In this document: piece after piece, positions 8,501-15,734 of the stretch
How positions within the stretch are numbered: the first letter of the stretch is position 1
How the letters are laid out: each line of letters starts with the position of its first letter
NCBI RefSeq assembly: GCF_028283685.1
Contig: NZ_JAPWKF010000007.1
Span: 124,001 to 188,000, forward strand
DNA length: 64,000 bases
Reading direction: 5' to 3'
Source of the DNA: Edaphobacter sp.
Lineage (GTDB): Bacteria; Acidobacteriota; Terriglobia; Terriglobales; Acidobacteriaceae
Translations under genes and position numbers: made by a program
Notes under the pieces: model-generated
What the model was told of the DNA's origin: nothing
The model's input: the letters and a program-made list of their open reading frames with translations, nothing else
Database searches by the model: none

Positions 8501-8800
8501 GTCGGCAACCTTGGCCGCGATACGCTGACCGGCCCGGGACTGGCAAACGTCGATATCTCACTGCTCAAGGCGACGCACATCACCGAACGCGTGCGTGCGC
8601 AATTCCGCGCAGAGTTTTTCAATGCCCTCAACCGTGCCAACTTCGCTACGCCCAATCCCGTGGTCTTCTCCTCGGGGCCCACTCAGGGAACATCCTCGAA
8701 CCAGACGGCAGCCATCGTTGCCAGCCCTACTGCCGGAGTCGTCACAGCTACAGCAACCACCTCGCGACAGATTCAGTTTGGCCTGAAGCTGTTGTTCTAA
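5558..8800 (+). CDS. Oar-like TonB-dependent outer membrane receptor
   Basis: This 1080-residue protein starts at ATG 5558 with GGAG 6 nt upstream. It has a signal peptide (MQIFLRRITPALIVFLYLF, cleavage likely after SLRA). Next comes a carboxypeptidase-regulatory-like domain (about residues 28-110, GSISGTVTDPSSAALSGATV), then a plug domain with RQIKQLPLNGRSYDQLVTL, and a long beta-barrel ending in QIQFGLKLLF, with the terminal aromatic residue typical of outer membrane barrels. Acidobacteria carry many such receptors, mostly assumed to import glycans or metal chelates. Here it follows a YeiH-family gene and a Cys-run mini-ORF, so a sulfur compound is a possible substrate; this is inference only. 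No TonB box was identified. Confidence 0.9.
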   Translation: MQIFLRRITPALIVFLYLFTPISLRAQVVGGSISGTVTDPSSAALSGATVVVHNDETGSERRLTTGDDGRFSAPSITIGTYTVSASHDGFTPQHRTGIGLTVGQSRQVDLQLTVNSVEQQVTVEDTPGVVNLSTQQTSGLIDERQIKQLPLNGRSYDQLVTLNPAVVNYTGQRSGSIGTSNSSVGNMYAISGRRPQDNIFLLNGIEYTGASLINLTPGGTSGQLLGVDAVREFNVVTDSYSASYGKRQGAQISIVTASGTNQVHGSVYEFLRNSKLDARNYFDQAKIPEFQRNNFGGSLGGPIRKDKLLLFANYEGYRQNLGLSNVTFVPDTQARQGYLPDPANPSGARKNYGIAPGVAPLLNLWPEQNGAYLLDANGKQTGIGLAYSNPMQRIREDFGTTRFDYNVTPKDLFFAVYTVDDSTADTPTQNPLASINEDLREQVTSLQEQHVFSPRLLNTARFGYSRASFFFLGSSSPLDGATVPGWVSGKPVGAIVIAGSTASNGSSQITGAGANVGSNNATTRNLFTFDDHIFWTFGRHQIEAGGWIQRMQSNDSLAQNQFGQASFASLTTFLQGTVKTFTVVPAPTKLGWRSWMGAAYIEDTMHLTPRLEIRAGLRMESTNGFNEVQGRAANYLFTNGVIDTNPTVGNSPLTNNRAKFLPAPRVGVAWDVFGDGKTSIRGGFGLHYSLLDNLNYRVDQAAPFNTTLSLSNVAVSSLNINSSTQPSAGTLISPSTVQTDIATPTVASWSLHIEQQIAPNTSLTLGYIGSHGYNQVLSADLNEPEATVVNGRIYYPTTTKANPAVANTTSWISKGMSNYNGLVVDVRHSLTRGLQVRGNYTFSKNLDNGSAWNTSVSANTPAFVSYPADPSIDYGRAATDIHHIVAINGSYDLPFGAGHLIGSNLSGIANRAVSGWTASTIVTLQSGFPFSPQLGYNPTGSGDTRNPVRPDINPNFHGNLYPRTVQQYFNPNAFLAPAYGTVGNLGRDTLTGPGLANVDISLLKATHITERVRAQFRAEFFNALNRANFATPNPVVFSSGPTQGTSSNQTAAIVASPTAGVVTATATTSRQIQFGLKLLF

Positions 8801-8808
8801 CGCAACGC

Positions 8809-8842
8809 CGGGGCACCGTAAACACCGTGATTCGGTGCCCCG
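8809..8842 (+). terminator. Hairpin after the TonB-dependent receptor
   Basis: CGGGGCACCG (8809-8818) pairs perfectly with CGGTGCCCCG (8833-8842), starting 9 nt after the receptor stop codon. There is no U-tract, so it may stabilise the 3' end rather than terminate. Confidence 0.5.
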
Positions 8843-8882
8843 TGCGCTCTGCCATGCGACTCTCGTAGACTGGAGAGAGCGC

Positions 8883-10571
8883 ATGCCTCTCGAAACGCCA
8901 AATACCGACCCGAAGCTTTCAGTCGTCAAGCCAGTCCCCAGCGGCTTTGCTCCCCTTCGTATAGCCCTGTTTCGCGATCGCTGGATTGCCTCGACCGTCT
9001 CGTCGGTCGGTACCTGGATGCAGGACACGGCCGGCACCTGGCTGATGACCTCGCTGACGGCATCCCCTCTACTGATCGCCCTGATGCAGACGGCAGCTTC
9101 GCTACCGGTGCTGATGCTGGGCCTGCTGGCCGGAGCCACAGCCGACATCTTCGATCGCCGAAAACTGCTGATCATCTGGCAGGCCTGGATGCTCGGTTCC
9201 GTGGCCATCCTTGCGCTGCTTACCTTCCTTGGACACATCTCTCCCTGGGCCCTGCTGGCGTTCACCTTTTTGCTGAACATCGGCTCCGCGATGAACAATC
9301 CGGCGTGGCAGGCGATCGTGCCGGAGCTGGTGCCACGCGAGTTCATCCCCGACACCGTCGCCCTCAATGCGGCCTCCAACAATCTCGCACGTGCCGTCGG
9401 CCCTGCGCTTGGCGGCCTGATGGTCGCGGGCTTTGCCAGCGTCTATATGGGTGCAGGATCGGTCTTCCTTCTGAACGCAATTTCGTTCGCCGGTGTGATC
9501 TGGGTTCTCTACAACTGGAAGCGCACGCCGCTGTTCAAGTCCGCCCTGCCGTCTGAGCGTATTGCCGGATCGATCATGACCGGGCTGCGTTACGTGCGCT
9601 ATGCCCCGGAGCTGCGTGCCTCGCTGACGCGTGCTTTCACCTTCACCTTCTTCGTCTCGGCCATCTGGTCGCTGCTTGCCGTAGTCGCCAAGCGCGATCT
9701 CAACCAGGGAGCGCTTGGATACGGCATCCTGAACGGATCACTGGGAGCTGGCGCCGTCATCGCAGCAACGCAGCTCCCTCGCATCCGACGTCGATTTACC
9801 GCCGACCAGATCATCGCCGCCAGCACCTTCTACGACGTCATTACTCTGGTGGTGCTGGCCTATGTGCCACATGCGTACGTTGTGATCCCGGTGCTGGTCA
9901 TCTCGGGCTTTGCCTGGACCAGCACGATGTCTACACTGAACACCTCGGTGCAGCTCTCGGTGCCCGCATGGGTGCAGGCGCGAGCGCTGGGCACCTACCT
10001 GATGACCTTTCAGGGCGGCATGGCCTTCGGCTCCATCATCTGGGGCATCGTCGCAGAACACACCTCCACGCCCACTGCGCTTGCCGCATCGGCTGTGGGC
10101 CTTGGACTGAGCTACCCTCTCATTCGCCGCTTCCACGTTCTCAGAGGGCCGGTTCCCGATCACACGCCGCATCAGTTTTCCCGGCCTGCCCCACAGCTGG
10201 CTCCCTTTCCGGAAGGACCGAGCAACGAGGATGACCCCGTCCACGCGGGGCCAGTTCGCATCTCGATCAACTACACCATCCCGGCAGAAAACTACGGAGA
10301 GTTCACCACCGCCATTCATCAACTGCGCGGCGTAAGACTGCGTGACGGCGCGATCCGCTGGGGCATCTATCGCGATGCGATCGATCCGCAACGCTTGAAC
10401 GAGACCTTCATCATGGAGTCCTGGCTGGACTATCTGCGCTCCCGCGAGCGCGTCACCGCCGCCGACGAAGCCATCCGCGCCCGTGTCCGCGCGCTTCACA
10501 AGGGGGACGATCCACCGGCGATCTCCTATCAGATCTATGCACGCGAGATCACGCCGCACGAGGCAGAGTAA
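8883..10571 (+). CDS. MFS transporter of the MFS_3/EntS-like family
   Basis: This 562-residue protein has twelve predicted membrane helices between about residues 25 and 425 and a soluble C-terminal domain of about 110 residues. The opening (RIALFRDRWIASTVSSVGTW) and the loop LAGATADIFDRRKLL (motif A region) are typical of PF05977. The C-terminal ferredoxin-like domain (ISINYTIPAENYGEF...FIMESWLDYLRSRERVT) is usual in this branch. Members export siderophores or drugs; the substrate here is unknown. ATG 8883 is preceded by GGAGAG at 8872-8877, which decides the start over an in-frame GTG at 8835. Confidence 0.87.
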   Translation: MPLETPNTDPKLSVVKPVPSGFAPLRIALFRDRWIASTVSSVGTWMQDTAGTWLMTSLTASPLLIALMQTAASLPVLMLGLLAGATADIFDRRKLLIIWQAWMLGSVAILALLTFLGHISPWALLAFTFLLNIGSAMNNPAWQAIVPELVPREFIPDTVALNAASNNLARAVGPALGGLMVAGFASVYMGAGSVFLLNAISFAGVIWVLYNWKRTPLFKSALPSERIAGSIMTGLRYVRYAPELRASLTRAFTFTFFVSAIWSLLAVVAKRDLNQGALGYGILNGSLGAGAVIAATQLPRIRRRFTADQIIAASTFYDVITLVVLAYVPHAYVVIPVLVISGFAWTSTMSTLNTSVQLSVPAWVQARALGTYLMTFQGGMAFGSIIWGIVAEHTSTPTALAASAVGLGLSYPLIRRFHVLRGPVPDHTPHQFSRPAPQLAPFPEGPSNEDDPVHAGPVRISINYTIPAENYGEFTTAIHQLRGVRLRDGAIRWGIYRDAIDPQRLNETFIMESWLDYLRSRERVTAADEAIRARVRALHKGDDPPAISYQIYAREITPHEAE

Positions 10572-10631
10572 GTTGTCCCCTCGCCTCTCCTGCTGTCATC
10601 TGCGCGCGACGCACGTCTATAGGAAACGGTG

Positions 10632-11570
10632 ATGAGCGTCCCTCCAGCAAGAAGCGTTCTGGCCTTCGCGGGCTGCGGACTCTTCGCTCTCTCCTCCGTC
10701 GCCCAGCAGCCATCTCCCTCGCAGCAAGACCGTGCTCTGCCTGATGTCGCCACCCTGATGCACGAGGTCGAAGACCATCAGCGCACATTGGAGGCGATCC
10801 AGAAGGACTACCTCTATCACGAGGACGCCAGGCGCGAAGATGCCGATGGGAAACAGATCGAACACCAGGAGTTCGACGTCTTCTGGCTCAACGGCGTTGA
10901 GATCCACAAGCTCACTCGAAAAAATGACCGCGATCTGACCGCCGACGAACAAAAGAAAGAGAGCGACCGGATCGATAAGGAGATCGCAAAGGCGAAGGAA
11001 CGCAAACAGAAGGCCGCGCAAAAAGGACAAGAGACGGACTCCCATGGCTATGAAGAGGTCACCGTCTCGCGCTTTCTCTCTCTCGGCAGCTTCACCAACC
11101 CACGGCGCATGACGATGGACGGACGCGACACCATCGTCATCGATTACACGGGAGATCCCAAGGCGAAGACGCACAACCGGCTTGAGGACGTGATCCGCAA
11201 TCTTGCGGGAACAATCTGGGTGGACGAACAGGATCGGACGATCGCCCGTCTCGAGGGGCACTTCATCAACAGCTACAAGATCGGCGCCGGGCTGGTGATG
11301 AATATCAGGAAGGACACGAGCTTCGCCATCCGGCAGAAGAAGATCAACAACGAGGTCTGGCTGCCCGCGGAGATCACCGGTAGAGGCGCGGCGCGCGTCA
11401 TGCTCTTCGTCAGCTTCAGCGGAACGATTCGCGTGACCGACTCGGAGTATCGCAAGTTCAAGACCTCGTCCAAGATTTTGCCGGGCCTCTCGACGATCGA
11501 TGACAACCCCGCGAACAACGAATCGCCCTCGAAGACGCCTCCCGATTCAAGCCCGACACCACCGCAGTGA
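10632..11570 (+). CDS. Exported protein of unknown function
   Basis: This protein of about 312 residues has a signal peptide (VLAFAGCGLFALSSVAQQ), a charged helical region (about 90-140, rich in Lys, Glu and Gln, probably coiled), a mostly beta C-terminal half, and a Pro/Ser-rich tail. The segment GTIWVDEQDRTIARLEGHF and the following SYKIGAGLVM...WLPAEI resemble the LolA/outer-membrane-lipoprotein-sorting-like fold seen in many acidobacterial exported proteins. I cannot name a function. AGGAAA lies just upstream; GTG 10629 is an alternative start. It lies about 60 bp after the MFS gene and may be co-transcribed. Confidence 0.75.
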   Translation: MSVPPARSVLAFAGCGLFALSSVAQQPSPSQQDRALPDVATLMHEVEDHQRTLEAIQKDYLYHEDARREDADGKQIEHQEFDVFWLNGVEIHKLTRKNDRDLTADEQKKESDRIDKEIAKAKERKQKAAQKGQETDSHGYEEVTVSRFLSLGSFTNPRRMTMDGRDTIVIDYTGDPKAKTHNRLEDVIRNLAGTIWVDEQDRTIARLEGHFINSYKIGAGLVMNIRKDTSFAIRQKKINNEVWLPAEITGRGAARVMLFVSFSGTIRVTDSEYRKFKTSSKILPGLSTIDDNPANNESPSKTPPDSSPTPPQ

Positions 11571-11806
11571 AAGATCCCAAAAGCCGACCTCCGCACAAAA
11601 TGTTCGTTATTCGCCCGACTTCTTTTTTGCCAAAACGTGACTTTGTCCCGAAATAGGCCACCAGCGCAACCCCCTTACCACGGAAGTAACAGGAAGGTTT
11701 GCGCGGGAAGGCTCGGAAAGGTCTAGCATAGATATAGGCCGTCTCCGGCGTAGGGGAAGCTTGGGCCGTGCCTATATTTCGATCTTTCGGAAACCGAGAG
11801 GCAGCA

Positions 11807-14293
11807 ATGGCCAGCAAGGCAGAGGCACTTACGCAATCGCCCATGGAGCAACACGAACGCGACACCGTCTTTGATATCTTCCGACGGTGGGGCTATCTGC
11901 AGGCATCTCTCGATCCTCTTGGACAATACCTTCCGCCCGAGCCGTTTCCGACTCCCGCCCCCGAGGGCGAACTTGCCGCTGAGGCACGCGGCTACTACTG
12001 CGGCACCATCGCCGTCGAGTTCATGCATATCCCCAGCCCGGAACAGCGTCAGTGGCTGCAGGAACGCATGGAGATCAAGGCACCAAAGGCCAACCAGTCG
12101 CTGATTCTCACCCAGTTGATCAAGGCCGACCTCTTTGAGCAGGTCATTCAGTCGCGCTACCTCGGCGCCAAGCGCTTCTCGCTCGAAGGCGTCACCGCCT
12201 TCATTCCCTTCCTCGATCGTATCTTTGAGGTCGGCTCCGGCCTGGGCGTCACCACCTCAATGTTGGCCATGAACCACCGCGGCCGTCTCAACGTGATGGC
12301 CAACACCATCGGTCGTGATCCATCCGAGATCTTCACCAAATTTGAGGATGTCGATCCGCGCAGCACGATGGGCGGCGGAGACGTGAAGTACCACATGGGT
12401 GCCACGGGGGAGTACACCGCGCCCGACGGCAAGGTGATGAGCCTTCACCTCGCGTCGAACCCGAGCCATCTTGAAGCCGTCAATCCTGTGCTTATGGGAC
12501 GCACCCGCGCCAAGCAGGAGCGCATCGGCAAGGGCGGCAAGCAACAGGTACTGCCGATCATCATTCACGGCGACGCAGCCTTCGCCGGTCAGGGCATTAC
12601 AGCAGAAGCGCTAAACATGGCCACGCTGCACGGCTTTAACATCGGTGGCACCATTCACGTCATCGTGAATAACCTGCTTGGCTTTACCGCAATTCCGGAG
12701 GAGTCGAACTCGACTCGCTTCTCCACCGACATCGCCAAGCGGCTCCCGATTCCGATCTTCCACGTCAACGCCGAAGATCCCGATGCGGTCGTCCGCGTGG
12801 CCGCGATTGCAGTCGAGTACCGCCAGCAGTTCGGCAGTGACATCATCGTCGACTTGATCGGCTACCGCAAGCACGGTCACAGCGAGGTCGATGATCCGAC
12901 CGTGACTCAGCCTCGTCGCTACGCCATCATCAAGGACCGCAAGCCGCTTTATCAGATCTACGCCGACCAGATCGGCGTCAATCCGGCGAAGGAAGCCGAG
13001 CAGATTCAGAAGGAGCTTCTCGACGACCAGAAGGAAGCGACCAAGGCAGAACACATCCCCAAGCTCTCGGAGCTGCCCGATTACTGGGATGCCTACTTTG
13101 GCGGCGAGCATGAGGCTTCGTTCGAGGTGAACACCGGCATCTCCGCCGCGAAGATCAACGAGCTGGTGCAGATGATCACTACGGCACCCGCTGACTTCCA
13201 CGTTCATCCCAAGGTCAAGAAGCTCTTCGAGCAGCGCCAGGAGATGGGCACAGGTGCAAAGCCATTCGACTATGGCACCGCCGAGCTGGTTGCCTTCGCC
13301 TCTCTGCTTGAGTCCGGCACACTGGTTCGCCTGACCGGCCAGGACTCACAGCGCGGCACCTTCAATCAGCGCCACTCAGTTTTGGTCGATACGGAGACGG
13401 AGTTGCGTTACTCTCCGCTCGCTCACCTGAGCAAGGATCAGGGACGCTGGGAGGTCTACAACTCCCTGCTCTCCGAAGCTGCGGTTCTCGGCTTCGAGTA
13501 CGGCTTCGCCCGCGACTACCCGGAGGCTCTCGTCCTGTGGGAGGCGCAGTTCGGCGACTTCGCAAACGGCGCGCAGATCATCATCGATCAGTTCATCGCA
13601 TCCAGCGAGGCCAAGTGGGGCCTGCTCTCGGGAGTGGTGATGCTGCTGCCTCACGGCTACGAAGGCCAGGGGCCGGAACACTCGAGCGCCCGCATAGAGC
13701 GTTATCTGCAACTGGCGGCAAACGACAATATGCAGATCTGCCAGCCTTCGACCGCAGCGCAGTACTTCCACCTGCTGCGCCGTCAGTCGATGCGCAACTG
13801 GCGCAAGCCGCTGGTTGTCTTTACCCCGAAGAGCATGCTGCGTCACCCGGATGCCTCGTCGCCTGTGGCAGACTTTGGACGCGATCGCTTCCTCAACGTT
13901 CTTCCGGACAACGACGTTGTCAATCCTCGCCGCCTGCTGGTATGCAGCGGAAAAATCGGCCACAACCTTCGGGTCGAACGAGAGAAGCGGAAGGAAAAAG
14001 GTGTCGCCATCATCTTCCTGGAGCAGATGTATCCCTGGCCCGAGGAAGAGTTGCAGGCTGCGCTCGATCAGCACCCCGGAGCCGAGGAGATCGTCTGGGT
14101 GCAGGAAGAGCCGGCAAACATGGGCGCACAGTTCTACGTCATGCCGCTGCTCCGTCGCATCGCGCGAGACCGCGCGGTTCTGAGCATTAAGCGTAGAGCC
14201 AGCGCCACTCCGGCAACCGGTTCAGCCAAGGCGCACGACATCGAGGAGAAGACACTGATCGATCTTGCCCTTGGTACAAGCGGCGACAAATAA
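11807..14293 (+). CDS. sucA: 2-oxoglutarate dehydrogenase E1 component
   Basis: This is the thiamine-diphosphate-dependent decarboxylase of the TCA cycle, which passes a succinyl group to the lipoyl E2. The 828-residue protein is shorter than the E. coli enzyme at its N-terminus. It shows MLAMNHRGRLNVMANT, the ThDP motif beginning GDAAFAGQG at about residue 255 and ending in VNN, the pyrimidine-binding segment LLPHGYEGQGPEHSSAR, and the C-terminal EEPANMGAQFY. I chose ATG 11807 because AGAGG lies upstream and the next residues match family starts; an in-frame ATG at 11768 adds 13 residues. No E2/E3 genes follow. The 236 bp before it (11571-11806) hold no gene I can see. Confidence 0.95.
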   Translation: MASKAEALTQSPMEQHERDTVFDIFRRWGYLQASLDPLGQYLPPEPFPTPAPEGELAAEARGYYCGTIAVEFMHIPSPEQRQWLQERMEIKAPKANQSLILTQLIKADLFEQVIQSRYLGAKRFSLEGVTAFIPFLDRIFEVGSGLGVTTSMLAMNHRGRLNVMANTIGRDPSEIFTKFEDVDPRSTMGGGDVKYHMGATGEYTAPDGKVMSLHLASNPSHLEAVNPVLMGRTRAKQERIGKGGKQQVLPIIIHGDAAFAGQGITAEALNMATLHGFNIGGTIHVIVNNLLGFTAIPEESNSTRFSTDIAKRLPIPIFHVNAEDPDAVVRVAAIAVEYRQQFGSDIIVDLIGYRKHGHSEVDDPTVTQPRRYAIIKDRKPLYQIYADQIGVNPAKEAEQIQKELLDDQKEATKAEHIPKLSELPDYWDAYFGGEHEASFEVNTGISAAKINELVQMITTAPADFHVHPKVKKLFEQRQEMGTGAKPFDYGTAELVAFASLLESGTLVRLTGQDSQRGTFNQRHSVLVDTETELRYSPLAHLSKDQGRWEVYNSLLSEAAVLGFEYGFARDYPEALVLWEAQFGDFANGAQIIIDQFIASSEAKWGLLSGVVMLLPHGYEGQGPEHSSARIERYLQLAANDNMQICQPSTAAQYFHLLRRQSMRNWRKPLVVFTPKSMLRHPDASSPVADFGRDRFLNVLPDNDVVNPRRLLVCSGKIGHNLRVEREKRKEKGVAIIFLEQMYPWPEEELQAALDQHPGAEEIVWVQEEPANMGAQFYVMPLLRRIARDRAVLSIKRRASATPATGSAKAHDIEEKTLIDLALGTSGDK

Positions 14294-14309
14294 GCGTCAC
14301 CCACAGTGA

Positions 14310-14365
14310 ATCTCCGGCAGAGAAATGCCCCAGTCATGCAATCGGGGCGTCTCTCTGCCGGAGAT
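14310..14365. terminator. Long bidirectional hairpin between sucA and the csp gene
   Basis: ATCTCCGGCAGAGA (14310-14323) pairs perfectly with TCTCTGCCGGAGAT (14352-14365), with an inner GCCCC/GGGGC stem. It lies 16 nt after the sucA stop and between convergent genes, so it can serve both strands. Confidence 0.6.
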
Positions 14366-14457
14366 TGATCGACTTAAACGTGCAAAGGGGAGTAGCCGAA
14401 GCCATCCCCTTTGCAGTACCGGTCGATTGATTTGGTTTGTGCAGCTCGGAGCGAATC

Positions 14458-14658
14458 TTACAGCGGCTGAACGTCAGAGGCCTGCCAGCCCTTCGGTCCC
14501 TTCACCACATTGAACTGAACTGCCTGGCCTTCCTGAAGGCTCTTGAAGCCGCTGGAATTGATCGCCGAGTAGTGCACGAACACGTCCTCGCCGTTCTGGC
14601 GGCTGATAAAGCCAAATCCCTTAGCGTCATTGAACCACTTCACTGTTCCCTGTTCCAT
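14458..14658 (-). CDS. Cold shock protein (CspA family)
   Basis: This 66-residue protein is a single OB-fold that binds single-stranded RNA/DNA and melts RNA structure. RNP1 is KGFGFI and RNP2 is VFVHY; the start [14 protein letters not shown] and the end [12 protein letters not shown] are typical. ATG at 14656-14658 is preceded by AAGGA at good spacing. In-frame sequence further upstream is not conserved and is probably 5' untranslated leader. The 228 bp up to cmk hold no gene; that stretch includes an A/T run around 14783-14790 and an inverted repeat GCAAGC...GCTTGC at 14833-14859. Confidence 0.95.
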   Translation of the reverse strand: MEQGTVKWFNDAKGFGFISRQNGEDVFVHYSAINSSGFKSLQEGQAVQFNVVKGPKGWQASDVQPL

Positions 14659-14886
14659 TTTGTTTCGTTCCTTGTTTCTAACTGATGATTTGCCGCCAGA
14701 TCCAAATCGGGTCCGCTCAGACGAGCATTGCAGAAAACCAACTTGTTTCAAACGATGTGTGAAGGTTAGCACATTCGAGAATTTTTTTTGAGAAATCTTT
14801 TCCAGGCACACTTCATGGTGCATGGAGTCACGCAAGCTACTGCTAATACGACGCTTGCGACAATTTCATGAGATCTCTAAGTGTGC

Positions 14887-15669
14887 TCAGGAAGGCACAG
14901 TTTGCAGATGCGAGAGCACGATCTTCTCGGCTTGAACAAGCACTTCATCGAGAGTCATGCTAGTCGAATCGAGCACGATTGCGTCCTCTGCGGGGCGCAG
15001 CGGTGACTCGGCCCGGTTGCGATCCCGCTCGTCGCGCTCCTTCATCTCACGCAACAATTTCTCCTGATCCAGCATGCGAGCCGCGGCCTCTTCCGGTGTG
15101 GGTGCGGGTGGTTCCATACGCTCTTCTGGCAGCAGAGGAGGCATCGAAACCTGGCGATAACGCCGTCCGCCGCGCACCTCTGGCGAGGCATCGAGAAAGA
15201 TCTTGACCTCAGCATCGGGAAAGACAGCCGTACCAATATCCCGTCCTTCCATCACCACACCACCTGCCGCTCCCAGGGCACGCTGCTGATCGACCATCCA
15301 CGCACGCAGATGAGGATGCACCGAGATGCGCGACGCTGCGGCCGTCACATCGGCATCCCGTATGCGGAGCGAGACATCGCGGCCATCGAGCAGAACGCGG
15401 TTGCCCTCCAACTGCGGCTGCAACTGGATGCGCGTATAGTTAGCCAGTTCGAGAAGCGGCTGCTCCTCATCAAAGGACAGGTCGCCTTCAACAGCCTTCA
15501 GTGCCAAAGCGCGGTACATCGCGCCGGTCTCAAGATTAAGAAAGCCGAACCGTCGTGCAAGATGCGCGGCAAGCGTGCTCTTGCCCGCGCCAGCGGGGCC
15601 GTCGATGGCGATGACGGGACGCTGGCGGGGCGTAGCGAAGTTTGTAGCGGTCACAGTGCTATTGCTCAT
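14887..15669 (-). CDS. cmk: Cytidylate kinase
   Basis: Phosphorylates CMP/dCMP to the diphosphates with ATP in the cytosol. The 260-residue protein has the P-loop GPAGAGKS at residues 24-31, the NMP-binding segment LETGAMYRALALKA, and MEGRDIGTAVFPDAEVKIFL with RYRQ downstream. An acidic/proline segment (about 185-215, LLPEERMEPPAPTPEE) lengthens the usual LID region. The N-terminal 16 residues are poorly conserved. It is on the same strand as the cold shock gene and downstream of the repeat-rich protein gene, with a 65-bp gap. Confidence 0.95.
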   Translation of the reverse strand: MSNSTVTATNFATPRQRPVIAIDGPAGAGKSTLAAHLARRFGFLNLETGAMYRALALKAVEGDLSFDEEQPLLELANYTRIQLQPQLEGNRVLLDGRDVSLRIRDADVTAAASRISVHPHLRAWMVDQQRALGAAGGVVMEGRDIGTAVFPDAEVKIFLDASPEVRGGRRYRQVSMPPLLPEERMEPPAPTPEEAAARMLDQEKLLREMKERDERDRNRAESPLRPAEDAIVLDSTSMTLDEVLVQAEKIVLSHLQTVPS

Positions 15670-15734
15670 GCGCGGCTTATCTTACTCGCATTGGTGTTCT
15701 TGAAAACGATTGAAGTTGAGGGCGGTACCCAGGC